From the NCBI RefSeq assembly GCF_014836755.1, contig NZ_JACSQF010000029.1, positions 1-39,406 on the forward strand: 39,406 bases of DNA, in the 5' to 3' direction. Shown piece after piece: positions 8,884 through 17,046 of the stretch. The stretch's first letter is position 1; every line of letters starts with the position of its first letter. A program made the translations under genes and the position numbers. Under the pieces are notes generated by a model that was not told the origin of the DNA, made no database searches, and worked only from the letters and a program-made list of their open reading frames with translations. Origin of the DNA: Oerskovia merdavium (GTDB taxonomy: Bacteria > Actinomycetota > Actinomycetes > Actinomycetales > Cellulomonadaceae).

Positions 8884-9501
8884 TCAGCGCGCGTGGCGTT
8901 CGATCTGTTGCCTGAGGTTGCTCGCGATCTCGCTGTCGTCGGTGATCGATCGGGACGGGAAGGAAACCTCGACGCCCGGGTGAGCCCTCGGGGTCTGGCG
9001 CCGCAAGGACAGGTCCCAGCTGGTTGCTGCCGAGCTGGTCGTGCGGATCGTCGTCGCAGCGCGGATCTGCGCCGGCCACAGCTGCAGGAGGTACTGCTCG
9101 CGCGGTTCGAAGTCGACACCGTCGCGGTTGTGCCCCCGGCCGCGGGCAAGGATCCGTACCCGCGACGGACCGTCGAGGGGTGGCAGATTCACAGGGTTCT
9201 CGTCCACGGGGCCCGAGAGCGTCAGGTCGGCGGCTTCCAGGCTGACCTCGACGCAGTCCTCCCAGTGCGGCTCAGGGGCGTCCGGGACGCAGTCGTGAGC
9301 CTCCACGTCGACCGTGACGACCCCGCTGGAGATGCCGGTCAAGATCGCCACGCCGGTGGGCGCGTACAGCGCCAGGCCCCCGACGTGATGGCGGTGCTCT
9401 GACCCGTCGAACGTGCCAGGTTCCGACAGCTCGAATCGTGAGAAGTCCACGTGGACCTGATGCCCGTCGACCAGCGTCCCTGCTGCCACCTGATTCCTCA
9501 C
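8884..9501 (-). CDS. Protein of unknown function
   Basis: A 205-aa protein starting at GTG 9501. It has no signal peptide or membrane segment and appears rich in beta strands (VDGHQVHVDFSRFEL, GVVTVDVEAHDC, VEVSLEAADLTLSG), ending in a charged helical tail. I do not recognise a family. It is the last clear gene before the tRNA-like attachment region and points away from it. Codon use is ordinary for the surrounding chromosome. Confidence 0.7.
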   Translation of the reverse strand: MRNQVAAGTLVDGHQVHVDFSRFELSEPGTFDGSEHRHHVGGLALYAPTGVAILTGISSGVVTVDVEAHDCVPDAPEPHWEDCVEVSLEAADLTLSGPVDENPVNLPPLDGPSRVRILARGRGHNRDGVDFEPREQYLLQLWPAQIRAATTIRTTSSAATSWDLSLRRQTPRAHPGVEVSFPSRSITDDSEIASNLRQQIERHAR

Positions 9502-9722
9502 TCACCCTGCTCGAACGTCACTGCCCAGGTCACGGATGTTCGAGAGCACGCTACCGTCCTGGGAAACGGGCTCGCCGGGCTCGCGCGCCCGTCGGGGGGA
9601 TGGCGCGGGACTCGGTGGCGGTCTCAGGTGCCCGGCTCTGTGTGCTCACACTCATCGCCACTGCGGCGATGTGTCGTACAGCACCTGGCCGTTGCGGGGT
9701 GCATCTGGATGCCTACTTGAAA

Positions 9723-9746
9723 CGGTACCCACATCGTTACCCACAT
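9723..9746. repeat. Tandem 12-bp repeat left of the tRNA-like site
   Basis: CGGTACCCACAT and CGTTACCCACAT are adjacent copies differing at one position. Read on the minus strand the unit (ACGATGTGGGTA) resembles the unit of the tandem repeat at 9945-9968. The pair lies in a 475-bp gap (9502-9976) with no convincing gene. An integrase arm-binding role is inferred. Confidence 0.4.
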
Positions 9747-9801
9747 TTGGCCCCTCTGAGAGGGGCAGACGGAGTGTTTCCGCAGGTCACGGGCCTGACG
9801 T

Positions 9802-9833
9802 AGAGGTGCCCCGGGTGGGATTCGAACTCCCAC
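9802..9833 (-). other. tRNA 3'-end-like sequence, probable integration site
   Basis: On the minus strand this reads GGTGGGAGTTCGAATCCCAC followed by CCGGGGCACC: a T-arm-like hairpin with TTCGAAT, an acceptor-like end and CC. The T loop is two bases too long, and no matching 5' acceptor stem, D arm or good anticodon arm is found to the right, so it is not a functional tRNA here. It sits beside the integrase genes, where a displaced tRNA 3' end is expected after integration. The other element end, perhaps with the intact tRNA, would be outside the window. Confidence 0.5.
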
Positions 9834-9944
9834 CCGAGTGGGTGGACCCACGATCGTCCTGACTCCAAAATCGGCGAGATTCCAACGACTTCGGGGTGGG
9901 TGCATGTGCCGATCGTGCATCCTGATACGTCCAGAATCAACTCC

Positions 9945-9968
9945 GTAGACGCATGGGTAGACGCATGG
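9945..9968. repeat. Tandem 12-bp repeat right of the tRNA-like site
   Basis: GTAGACGCATGG occurs twice in exact tandem (9945-9956, 9957-9968), just before the 3' end of the recombinase partner gene. The related unit at 9723-9746 is on the opposite strand, so the two flank the tRNA-like core in inverted orientation. Confidence 0.45.
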
Positions 9969-9976
9969 GCGCCGCA

Positions 9977-10789
9977 CTACCTCACCTCGTGTGCGCCGAC
10001 CGAGGCCTCCATGAGCGCGACCGCCTCGTCGAGCCTGGCGAGCAGCTCGTCGAGCTCACGCCCCACCTGCTCGCGGTCGAACGGGACCAGGGGCCGGGTG
10101 CGCGCGGCCGGTGCGTCCAAGGACATCCGGGCGGCGCACACACGGGCCACGGTGCGAGCCGAGATCGGAACCTGGCCCGGCAGACCGTGACGGTCCAGGG
10201 CGACCAGGAGCGGGGCGCCCGGCTCGACGGCGGGCACCGGTCCCTGGCACACGTGCCCCTCGCCGGCGTGACGCACCACGTGCTGCGCCCCACCCCGCGA
10301 ACCGTGCGGGACGAGCTCGCGGTGGACGACCAGCCAGCGCGCGAGCACGCACCGGGGGCACACGTCCTGCCCGGACGTCAGGGGCGCCCCGGCCACCTCC
10401 CATGCAGCCGGGGGCGTGCGCGCCGAGGCGACCTGGCGGGCGGTCAGCCCGAGCATCTGGTGCGCCATCACGATCACCGCATCACGGCGGTCCCGGATCG
10501 AACCGGGGGAGCAGCGCGCGATGGCCTCGGCGGGGTCCAGCCACCCGGACCCCGCCCGCGAGGGGCCCGGCGGCGGGACGTCGTGGGTCGCACGTAGTGG
10601 TGGGACCAGCCCGGCGCGCTCGTGCTCCGCGCGGATCGCGCGCACCCGGGCCAGCGTCGTGCTGGGCGCGGAGGGGACCTGGGCAAGGAAGGCCGAGATG
10701 TCCGCGGGCCGGGCCGGGAGCGGACGGCGCCCGGTTGCGGTGCACCAGTCCACGAAAAGCGCCCAGGCGCCGGGGTCGGCCCGAGTCAC
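9977..10789 (-). CDS. Integrase paralogue without catalytic residues, coupled to the integrase
   Basis: GTG 10789 overlaps the integrase stop (GTGA, 10786-10789), so I use it rather than the far upstream end of the open frame, whose extra part is only the integrase read out of frame. The 270-aa product matches the integrase N-terminal domain: WALFVDWCTATGRRPLP against WARFTRWCQDQDVDPLP, then similar helices before RAEHERAGL against NAVHAREGM. Both also carry CxxC followed by RW and VH (CPRC at 144-147 here, CAPC in the integrase). The positions of the catalytic Arg, Lys, HxxR and Tyr are not conserved. I infer a DNA-binding accessory partner. The family relationship is moderately sure; the role is a guess. 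Confidence 0.65.
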   Translation of the reverse strand: MTRADPGAWALFVDWCTATGRRPLPARPADISAFLAQVPSAPSTTLARVRAIRAEHERAGLVPPLRATHDVPPPGPSRAGSGWLDPAEAIARCSPGSIRDRRDAVIVMAHQMLGLTARQVASARTPPAAWEVAGAPLTSGQDVCPRCVLARWLVVHRELVPHGSRGGAQHVVRHAGEGHVCQGPVPAVEPGAPLLVALDRHGLPGQVPISARTVARVCAARMSLDAPAARTRPLVPFDREQVGRELDELLARLDEAVALMEASVGAHEVR

Positions 10790-11910
10790 AGGCCGAGCCT
10801 GGTCACGGCGTTGCCGGCCAGGGGGTCGTTGTCGCGCGAGTACACCGCGACGGTCGCCGGGTTCGTGTGCTGGGTCTGGCGCATGACCTCCAGCGAGGAC
10901 GCGCCCGCACGGACCGCCTGCGTCACGAAGCCCGCCCGCATCGAGTGGCCCCCGAATCGGGAGGCGTCCAGCCCCGCGGCCATGGTCCGACGCTTGACCA
11001 CCAGGTTCACGCCGTGCCCGCCCATGGCGTCCGGCTGCACTCGGCCCGACCGGTGCACGACGGGGAACAGGGGGCGGTCGCCGTCGAGCGAGTGCGCCTC
11101 GAACTCCGGGGCGCGGCACACGTGCCCCGCCCCGCCCGCGACCTCGAACACCGCGGCCATGACCTGCGCGCGTTCGTGCCCGGCGTCGAGCACGTGAACC
11201 CAGCGGACGAACGCGCACGGAGCGCACGTGATGGGCCGCTGGCCGTACGGCAGCGCCTTGACCGCACCGCGGCTCTCCTGGTCCGTCTTGGACCGGCGGA
11301 CCTTGACGTGCAGCCCGTCGTCGCGGTGGCGCGTGACGTCAGCGACCCGCAGCCGGGACAGCTCCTCGCGGCGGAACGCCCCGACGAAGCCGAAGAGCAG
11401 CAGGCACGCGTCGCGGGCGGCGTGGACCCCGCCCGGGTAGGTGCCCTCGCGCGCCACCTGGAGCACGTGGGCCAGGTCGTCACGCATCAGGGGCGCCACG
11501 CGCCGGGTCGGGCGGGCCGCACCCGACAGGCGCCGCACCCCGGCCAGGACGACCTTCACCTGCGGGTGGGCACCGGGGGCAGCCATGCCTTCGCGAGCGT
11601 GCACGGCGTTGATCGAGGAGATCCAGCGGCTGATCGTGGCGGGGGAGTACGTCGGGCGCCCGTCGTCGTCGACGAGCTTGGCGTGCGAGGCGATGTACTC
11701 CACGAGCACGGCCGGACCGACCGGCAGCGGGTCCACGTCCTGGTCCTGGCACCAGCGGGTGAAGCGCGCCCAGTCCGCGGTGTACGCGGCCCACGTGCTC
11801 GGCGCCAAGGCCCCCTGGGCGTAGACGATCGCCTCGGGGCTCACGGCCATCGTCTCGACCGGCCGGTGCGCGCTGGGGTGGGCGATCAGTGCGCCGTCCT
11901 GGGGGTCCAC
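10786..11910 (-). CDS. Tyrosine recombinase (integrase)
   Basis: The 374-aa protein starts at GTG 11910. A helical core-binding domain covers about residues 30-115. The catalytic domain shows Arg180 (GAFRREEL), Lys208 (RRSKTDQ), His322 and Arg325 (GGHSMRAGF), His348 (QTQHTNPA) and nucleophile Tyr357 (VAVYSRD), so it should be active. An unusual CAPC motif lies at about 229-232. Such enzymes cut and join DNA at specific sites to integrate or excise elements. Its location next to the tRNA-like sequence supports integration there. It heads a two-gene unit with the inactive paralogue. The absence of a shared excisionase-like ORF nearby is notable. Confidence 0.93.
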   Translation of the reverse strand: MDPQDGALIAHPSAHRPVETMAVSPEAIVYAQGALAPSTWAAYTADWARFTRWCQDQDVDPLPVGPAVLVEYIASHAKLVDDDGRPTYSPATISRWISSINAVHAREGMAAPGAHPQVKVVLAGVRRLSGAARPTRRVAPLMRDDLAHVLQVAREGTYPGGVHAARDACLLLFGFVGAFRREELSRLRVADVTRHRDDGLHVKVRRSKTDQESRGAVKALPYGQRPITCAPCAFVRWVHVLDAGHERAQVMAAVFEVAGGAGHVCRAPEFEAHSLDGDRPLFPVVHRSGRVQPDAMGGHGVNLVVKRRTMAAGLDASRFGGHSMRAGFVTQAVRAGASSLEVMRQTQHTNPATVAVYSRDNDPLAGNAVTRLGL

Positions 11911-12017
11911 ACCTCGAATCTAGCCACCGCCTCCCACCCGGCATGAATCGCGGCTCGGCGGCCGACACCGGGCCCGACGCGCCGTTTCGGAGCGAACCGG
12001 GACAAGGTGCCCGGCGG

Positions 12018-12620
12018 CTACGACTCGTACTGCGCGCGCATCAGGCGCACTCCCTGCGACTCGGGGACCTGCTTCACGAAGTAGTGCAGGTGCGGCTCGG
12101 CGTTCAGGGCGACCACGTTGGGCTCCCGGCCGGGCACGGGCACCGGCCCCTGGGAGGCGATCACCCCGCCGAGGCCGGTCAGGGAGTAGCCGCACTTGCG
12201 CCAGAAGTCGGCGGAGGTCTCGTAGGACTGGCCGTACAGCGAGACGACCCCGACGTCGCGGGCCCGCTTCTCGACGGACGCCACCAAGCTCGCTCCGAGC
12301 CCCTGGTGCGCGTAGGGCTCGGCGACGGCCAGGGCGTTGATGCACCACCACGGCTCCTCGACGCCGTGGTCCGTCGCCATCGCCGGGTCGACCCACACGA
12401 ACCCGACCAGCTCCTCGCGGCCGTCGTCGAGCACCGCGCGCAAGACCAGGAAGAGTTGGTCGCGAGGGTAGTTGCCCTGGCCGAAGCGTTGGGAGGTGAG
12501 GTGCCACGCCGGATCGTGCAGGTGGGTCATCTCCGGAAGCCGGTCGCGAGCGAGCGCCGCGATCTCCGGTACGTCGTGGCGGCAGGCAGGGGACAGTCGC
12601 AGGGCCGGTTCGTCGTTCAT
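12018..12620 (-). CDS. GNAT-family N-acetyltransferase
   Basis: I start at the ATG ending at 12620 (MNDEPALRLS), since the frame upstream to 12749 is low-complexity and lies in the leader region. The 200-aa protein carries the GNAT core: a strand INALAVAEPYAHQ followed by the acetyl-CoA loop QGLGASLV and then VSLYGQSYETSADFWRKCGY. GNAT enzymes transfer acetyl groups to amines; the substrate here cannot be predicted. It lies between the integrase and the first tagged gene, divergent from the latter. Low-identity GNATs are common cargo on mobile elements. Confidence 0.85.
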   Translation of the reverse strand: MNDEPALRLSPACRHDVPEIAALARDRLPEMTHLHDPAWHLTSQRFGQGNYPRDQLFLVLRAVLDDGREELVGFVWVDPAMATDHGVEEPWWCINALAVAEPYAHQGLGASLVASVEKRARDVGVVSLYGQSYETSADFWRKCGYSLTGLGGVIASQGPVPVPGREPNVVALNAEPHLHYFVKQVPESQGVRLMRAQYES

Positions 12621-12817
12621 GGCGCTCAAGGTAGCGGACCCGTGGGCTCCGCGGCCCCCGAGATCGCCCCGCCGGCGCGAGATGGGCCTGCCCGGATTCT
12701 GGGTCGCATAACCTACATTGTCGGAGCCTTGCTGCTGACCCCCTGACACCAGGTCCGAAAACGCGATGGCCCGCGCGCACCGGGCAACCGGCCAGGTCAG
12801 CGCCCCTCCGGGCGGTC

Positions 12818-12834
12818 CCCGTCAACACACGGGT
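12818..12834 (+). promoter_or_regulatory. Start module 1, site 1
   Basis: CCCGTCAAC begins 17 nt before ATG 12835, with no Shine-Dalgarno. CCCGT and ACGGG can pair around CAACAC. This is the first of eight copies with identical spacing. Confidence 0.65.
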
Positions 12835-13452
12835 ATGGACTACACCGAGGCCGACCACCCGCGCACCAGCTCAGAGCACCGCGCGGAGCGCGGCGCACTG
12901 AACGCCTCAACGGCACAGCCGAGGATGCGTGACGGCAAGTTCGCGACCAAGCCCGTCGACGAGGCGCCCGGGGGACTGAACTCCCTCGGCGGGTCGAACG
13001 TGGGGCGGTACGCGACGTTCGAGCTCTCGCCCGAGGACCGCGCCGGACGCGACATCGAGGACCTCGTGGAGGCCGTCGAGCTCGCCGCACCCGGTCAGGA
13101 GTGGAAGGCCCAGGCCCGCGAGCAGGTGCGCGCGCTGGCGCCCGACGTCGAGGAGCAGGCGTTCGGCGAGCACTGGGGCAAGGTCGAGCAGGCCTACGAG
13201 CTCGCGCGGCGCTTCGAGGACGACCCGGACCTGGCCAGCCAGGAGGAGGCCGTCGCGAACTCCCTCGTCGAGATCGAGGACTACTTCGGTGTCAACGCCG
13301 GCGACCGGCCCGGGGAGGGCGACTACGGCGGGTACGACTACTCGGCGATGAAAGACGACCTGGCCCAGGCGTGGCGCGAGGAACTGCGCGGGGCCGCGCG
13401 GGCCCTGGCGGTGGCGCAACGCGAGACGACGCGAACCACAACCGGTGCGTGA
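12835..13452 (+). CDS. Tagged protein A (HPR-DGKF tag), unknown C-terminal domain
   Basis: The 205-aa product begins at ATG 12835 directly after start module 1. The tag is the long form: HPRTSSEHRAE, an insert with ALNASTAQPRM, then RDGKFATKPVDEAPGGLNSL. Only the tagged protein at 31058 has the same insert. After the tag comes a mostly helical, acidic domain (EDLVEAVELAAPGQEW, EQAYELARRFEDDPD, LAQAWREELRGAARALAVA) with no recognised family. No signal or membrane segment. It stands apart from the main tagged cluster by about 8.4 kb, separated by the IS and replication region, which suggests either rearrangement or early duplication. Confidence 0.75.
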   Translation: MDYTEADHPRTSSEHRAERGALNASTAQPRMRDGKFATKPVDEAPGGLNSLGGSNVGRYATFELSPEDRAGRDIEDLVEAVELAAPGQEWKAQAREQVRALAPDVEEQAFGEHWGKVEQAYELARRFEDDPDLASQEEAVANSLVEIEDYFGVNAGDRPGEGDYGGYDYSAMKDDLAQAWREELRGAARALAVAQRETTRTTTGA

Positions 13453-13526
13453 ATCCCGGCGGTGATCCGCGTCGTGGTGGCTGGCGTCGTGGGCGGTCGC
13501 AGCAGAGGCGGCGCCCGCGGGTTGGG

Positions 13527-14000
13527 TCAGTCGATCTCGGGCTGGCCCATCATCGTCTCGCGGGTCGGGGCGTAGAACTCCTCGCGCAGGATCATGGCCG
13601 CGCCGATGCGGGTGGTGGCGTCCTGCGGCAGGGGCTTGATGTCCGGGGCGTCGGCCTCGGCGTCGAACCAGCCGTCGGCGGTGACCACGAGCACGGCCCG
13701 CAGGTTGTCCAGGCGCAGGCGGAGCATCTGGGCAGCCTGCGCCGCCCGGGCGGTGTCGTCGAGGTAGATCACGGCCAGGACCCCGTCAGCCTGCTCAGTC
13801 TCGGTTGCGGCCCAGCCCGCCAGGGACACCAGGTCCACGGTCGGGGGTAGGTCGATGCGGCGGATCGTGCCCGAGCTCGTGCGACCGCTCTCGTCGCTGG
13901 TCAGCGACATCACGACCATCGAGTGGTCGGGGGCGAACCCGAGCTGGTACGGGATCAGGGTCAGCACTTCGCGGGGGTCGATGACTGAGGTAGTGGTCAC
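13527..14000 (-). CDS. Short DUF4192-like protein
   Basis: GTG 14000 has GGAAGG (plus-strand 14009-14014) eight bases upstream. The 157-aa protein starts with DPREVLTLIPYQLGFAPDHSMVVMSL and continues to RRIDLPP, the pattern of DUF4192, a family common in actinobacterial genomes and elements. Family members are usually longer, so this may be a short version covering the N-terminal part. Function is unknown. It is the last gene of a minus-strand group that points toward tagged gene A. Confidence 0.7.
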   Translation of the reverse strand: MTTTSVIDPREVLTLIPYQLGFAPDHSMVVMSLTSDESGRTSSGTIRRIDLPPTVDLVSLAGWAATETEQADGVLAVIYLDDTARAAQAAQMLRLRLDNLRAVLVVTADGWFDAEADAPDIKPLPQDATTRIGAAMILREEFYAPTRETMMGQPEID

Positions 14001-14130
14001 GATCGGAGCCTTCCGTCACGGCCGACCTCGGCCAGCCCGAGGTCGTTGCGCCCGGCTCGTGGGGCGGGTCGCGAGGAAAGTCCCCGACGGGTTCAGTGCG
14101 GCCCCGGACGACCGGGCGCTCGCACAAGGG

Positions 14131-14343
14131 TCAGGCGGCGGTCGGCGGCTCGGGGGTGGACTCGTGCCCGGCGAGGGTCAGCGACTTGGGGCACGGCCAG
14201 TGCACGGTGCTCCCGGCACGTGCCGAGCAGGTGGGGCAGATCCCGAACAGGTCCGCGGTGTGCGTCAGCGCCGAGTCGACGTCCGGGTCGTACATCGACG
14301 GGACGGACCGCAGGGTCGCTCGCTTGCGCGTGGTTCGGGCCAT
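14131..14343 (-). CDS. Small Cys-containing protein, likely leaderless
   Basis: A 70-aa protein starting at ATG 14343: a basic N-terminus (ARTTRKRATLRSV), then a CPTC pair, a third Cys (WPCP) and a Pro-rich tail. It could be a small metal-binding domain with an incomplete ligand set. The start is preceded by start module 2 (CATAGGT six bases before the ATG) and no ribosome site. No family is recognised. Confidence 0.6.
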   Translation of the reverse strand: MARTTRKRATLRSVPSMYDPDVDSALTHTADLFGICPTCSARAGSTVHWPCPKSLTLAGHESTPEPPTAA

Positions 14344-14349
14344 GCTTGC

Positions 14350-14356
14350 ACCTATG
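14350..14356 (-). promoter_or_regulatory. Start module 2 upstream of the 70-aa gene
   Basis: On the minus strand, GCGCATAGGT precedes ATG 14343, with CATAGGT at -13 to -7; TGACGC lies at -36. Same arrangement as at 17034 and 36464. Confidence 0.6.
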
Positions 14357-14376
14357 CGCGCAGGCGCCCGAGAGCG

Positions 14377-14658
14377 TCAGGGAGCCCGCGAGGCTCCGTC
14401 GGCCGGCTCGTTGGGCCTCTGGCGGGCCAGGAGCGTCGCCTTGGCCCTGCGCAGGCTCGACACGCTCATGCCGGCGAAGCGGTTCGGCTCGCGCCCGATG
14501 CGCTCGATCTCGGTGTCGGCGAACCGGAGTCCGTCGTCGAGGCAGTCCTCGCAGATGCTCCGGTCGTACCAGCGGCCGGGACGGTTGTAGCTTCCGCCGC
14601 CGAACTTGGCCACGCGGACCAGGTGCTCGGTCCGCTTCTTGCACTCGGCGCAGCGCAT
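14377..14658 (-). CDS. Small zinc-ribbon-like protein
   Basis: The 93-aa product has CAEC at residues 3-6 and CEDC near 36-39, the spacing of a four-Cys zinc ribbon, followed by a helical basic tail (SSLRRAKATLLARQR). Its ATG overlaps the stop of the upstream gene by one base (TGATG at 14656-14660), indicating coupled translation. A nucleic-acid-binding role is typical for such ribbons but is not shown here. Confidence 0.65.
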   Translation of the reverse strand: MRCAECKKRTEHLVRVAKFGGGSYNRPGRWYDRSICEDCLDDGLRFADTEIERIGREPNRFAGMSVSSLRRAKATLLARQRPNEPADGASRAP

Positions 14659-15595
14659 CAGGCTCGGACCCCGACCTGCTCTTCGAGCCAGGTTGCGGCT
14701 TGCTCGGCCAGATCGACGAGCGCGAGCATCGCCGCCTTGTCCTTGATGCAGGCCGAGTACGAGCCGCGCCCCTTCTCCTGCTCCAGGATGATCTGGGTGG
14801 TGTTCTGGTCCATGTCGGTCCCGAGGGCGAACCGCACCCAGCGCGAGAGGTTGGCGGTCATGTAGGCCTCGTCGGAGACCTCCGTGCTGACGTCGTCGTC
14901 GTAGTCGCGGCGACCGCCGTCGAGGGCCAGGTGCTCGGCCGCGACGCGGGCAGCGTCCGCGTAGGCGCGAGCCTCGCGGGGGTCGATGAAGGCGCCCAGG
15001 TTCCCCATCCCGTTGGAGGTGGGGGAGGACGAGCCGTACAGGACGGCGACCGGGGCGCGGCCGTACGTCGTGCGCTCACCCTTGCCCAGGCGCAGCATGA
15101 TGTGCCGGTGCCCGGAGGAGCCGTGCACCACGGCGGGGCCGACGGTGATGCGCTCGGAGACGGGGGACAGCTCGGGGTTCTGGGGGTCCATCGGCTCGAT
15201 CATGACGCGCGCCTGGTCGTCGGGTGCGTGCACCTCGACGCGCAGCCCGTACCGGTCGAGCAACGCGATCACGGACCCGGGCTCGACGCCCAGGGCGCCG
15301 GGACCTGCGACCTCGACCGCGTAGACACCCAGTTCGTCGGGCGGCAGGGAGCCGATGTTGGACGGGACGAGGATCTGGTCGCCGGGGCGGACCTCGCTCC
15401 ACGCCTTGGTCACCGTGCGCCCGTCCAGCTCGCGGGTCTTCTCAGCGACCCGCTCAGCCTGGGCGGCGGACGCCTGGGCGCGAGCCTCAGCGTCGCGCTC
15501 GACGAGGGAGGCGCCCTGCGGGTCGTAGTCCTCGACGCGGACGGTCTCGCCGTCGTGATCGGTGACGGCCTCGATCTCCTCGACGCCCCAACTAG
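14658..15595 (-). pseudogene. Gene of unknown function truncated at its 5' end by the IS element
   Basis: The frame ending at 14658 stays open through 15413 (a GTG) and on up to the IS junction at about 15595 without a stop. The upstream portion reads as plausible protein (GVEEIEAVTDHDGETVRVED, then a helical QASAAQAERVAEKTREL), so I take the gene to be interrupted rather than starting at 15413. No continuation of it was found beyond the IS, so the 5' part was probably lost. The C-terminal 251 residues contain AWSEVRPGDQILVPSNIG and a mixed alpha/beta region of unknown family. GTG 15413 might still allow a shortened product. Confidence 0.6.
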
Positions 15596-16536
15596 GCCCT
15601 GTCCTGCGAATGTTCTTGGCATGTGTCCGGTAATGTCCGGGTTGTGGGTGTCGGGCGTGGTGAGCTGACTGACACGGCGTGGGCGCGGATCGAGCCGCTG
15701 CTGCCGGTCGCGACGGGGCGTGGTGGGCGCTGGCGTGATCACCGGCAGGTGATCAACGCGATCTTGTGGCGGCTGCGCACCGGGGCGCCGTGGCGCGACG
15801 TGCCGGCCAAGTACGGCCCATGGAAGACGGCGCACGAGCGGTTGCGGTTGTGGACCGCGGACGGTACCTGGGACAAGATCTTGGACCAGGTGCAGGTCAA
15901 GGACGACGCGGTCGGGAAGGTCGAGTGGGTGTTCTCGGTCGACTCCACGCACGTGCGGGCTCATCACCATGCGGCGGGAGCCCGCAAAAAGGGGGCTGTC
16001 AGACAGGGTGGGTCAACGATCTCGCCCTCGCGGGTGAGGCACTCGGCCGCTCGCGCGGCGGACTGACGACCAAGATCCACCTCGCCACGGACGGGCGCGG
16101 ACTGCCGATGAGCGTGATCCTCACGCCCGGCCAGGCCGGGGACAACCCGCAGCTGGTGCCGTTGCTGGAGCAGGTCGCCGTGAAGCGTGACGGGCCGGGT
16201 CGGCCGCGCAAGCGTCCGGACCGGGTGCTCGCCGACAGGGCGTACTCCAGCCCCTCGACCCGACGAGCGATGCGCGCCCGGGGCATCGCGTTCACCAGTC
16301 CAGAGAAGGCCGACCACGCCGGCCACCGGCTACGTCGGGGCAGCCGAGGCGGGCGCCCGCCCGCGTTCGACACCGAGATCTACAAGGGCCGCAACGTCGT
16401 CGAGCGCTGCTTCAACCGGCTCAAGCAGTTCCGCGCGCTGGCCACCCGCTTCACCAAACGCGCCGCCTACTACCGCTCCGAACTCACCATCGCCGCGATC
16501 ATCCTCTGGCTCCGCGATTCACCGGACACGCCCTAG
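15592..16536 (+). mobile_element. IS5-family insertion sequence (IS427-like)
   Basis: The ends match as imperfect inverted repeats: the left begins ACTAGGCCCTGTCCTGCGAA and the right, read inward, begins ACTAGGGCGTGTCCGGTGAA. CTAG flanks both sides (15592-15595 and 16533-16536), which fits a short target duplication. It contains one transposase in two overlapping frames and interrupts a minus-strand gene. Confidence 0.88.
15644..16536 (+). CDS. IS5-family transposase, two frames joined by a probable -1 frameshift
   Basis: Frame one starts about GTG 15644 (GVGRGELTDTAWARIEPLLP) and contains the DNA-binding part and the first catalytic Asp (VFSVDSTHVRAH). It runs into AAAAAGGGGG at 15986-15995, where a -1 shift leads to the second frame with ADRAYSSPSTRR (second Asp) and GRNVVERCFNRLKQFR (Glu). 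Frameshifting on a run of A then G is known for this IS group, so the element may be active. A simple disabling mutation cannot be excluded. Confidence 0.85.
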
Positions 16537-16599
16537 TCCGACTATGCCCGGAAAGCACCACTCCAGAACTCCTCCCGGCCTGAGGTCGAGTGGATTGAT

Positions 16600-16900
16600 A
16601 TAGGTGCAGGTCAGGGCCCTATAATCATCTAACTCATGAGAATCACGTCGAGAGATAGATACACCTACTAGGGCTATAGATATCAACCCCTTCTCCCTTG
16701 TAGGGGAAGTTGATACCTCCCTCTCTCTATGGTGGTCCTACAGGCGCCGGAGTAACTGGATTTTCAGCGTTTCGCGCTCTGACCTGCGCAAACACCGATC
16801 TGAGGCCGTGATTGTGCCCGGAGTCGCAGGAGTGAGTCCAGGAGCCAAGGCCCCGAAACCGGCCCTGACCTGCGCAAACGCTGTTTCGCGTCGCCGGAGC
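16600..16900. other. Candidate replication origin: AT-rich tract with iteron-like repeats
   Basis: Between the IS and the replication gene lie about 500 bp without a gene. A strikingly AT-rich tract (about 16595-16740) contains a palindrome at 16681-16715 (TATCAAC and CCCT against AGGGG and GTTGATA). CTGACCTGCGCAAAC occurs at 16779-16793 and 16865-16879, exactly 86 bp apart, and an inverted copy of the core (GGCCCTGACCTGC) lies at 16606-16618. Position just upstream of the replication gene supports an origin; no replication protein binding is shown. Confidence 0.5.
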
Positions 16901-17033
16901 TGCCCCGATCGGCCTCCCGAGCTCCCAGATTCGGGTCCACGGCTCCGGTCGAGCGGGCCCGCGCCCACGCACCCAGGAACCTACCCGCGAGCACACACCC
17001 ACGCGCCCGCGTGAGCCGGTCGCGAGGTCTGCG

Positions 17034-17040
17034 CATAGGT
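17034..17040 (+). promoter_or_regulatory. Start module 2 upstream of the replication gene
   Basis: CATAGGT spans -13 to -7 relative to ATG 17047, and TGAGCC starts at -35 (17012). There is no ribosome site, so transcription probably begins on the ATG. Confidence 0.65.
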
Positions 17041-17046
17041 CCAGGC

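Noticed and set aside
9802-9900. Functional tRNA gene
   Set aside because: The T loop is two bases too long, the 5' acceptor matches only partly and neither D nor anticodon arm folds properly on either strand.
10790-11227. N-terminal extension of the integrase paralogue
   Set aside because: The added part is the integrase read in another frame; the GTGA overlap at 10786-10789 gives a better start.
10111-11946. Plus-strand 611-residue frame over the integrase genes
   Set aside because: Low-complexity Arg/Pro/Gly sequence antisense to two well-supported genes.
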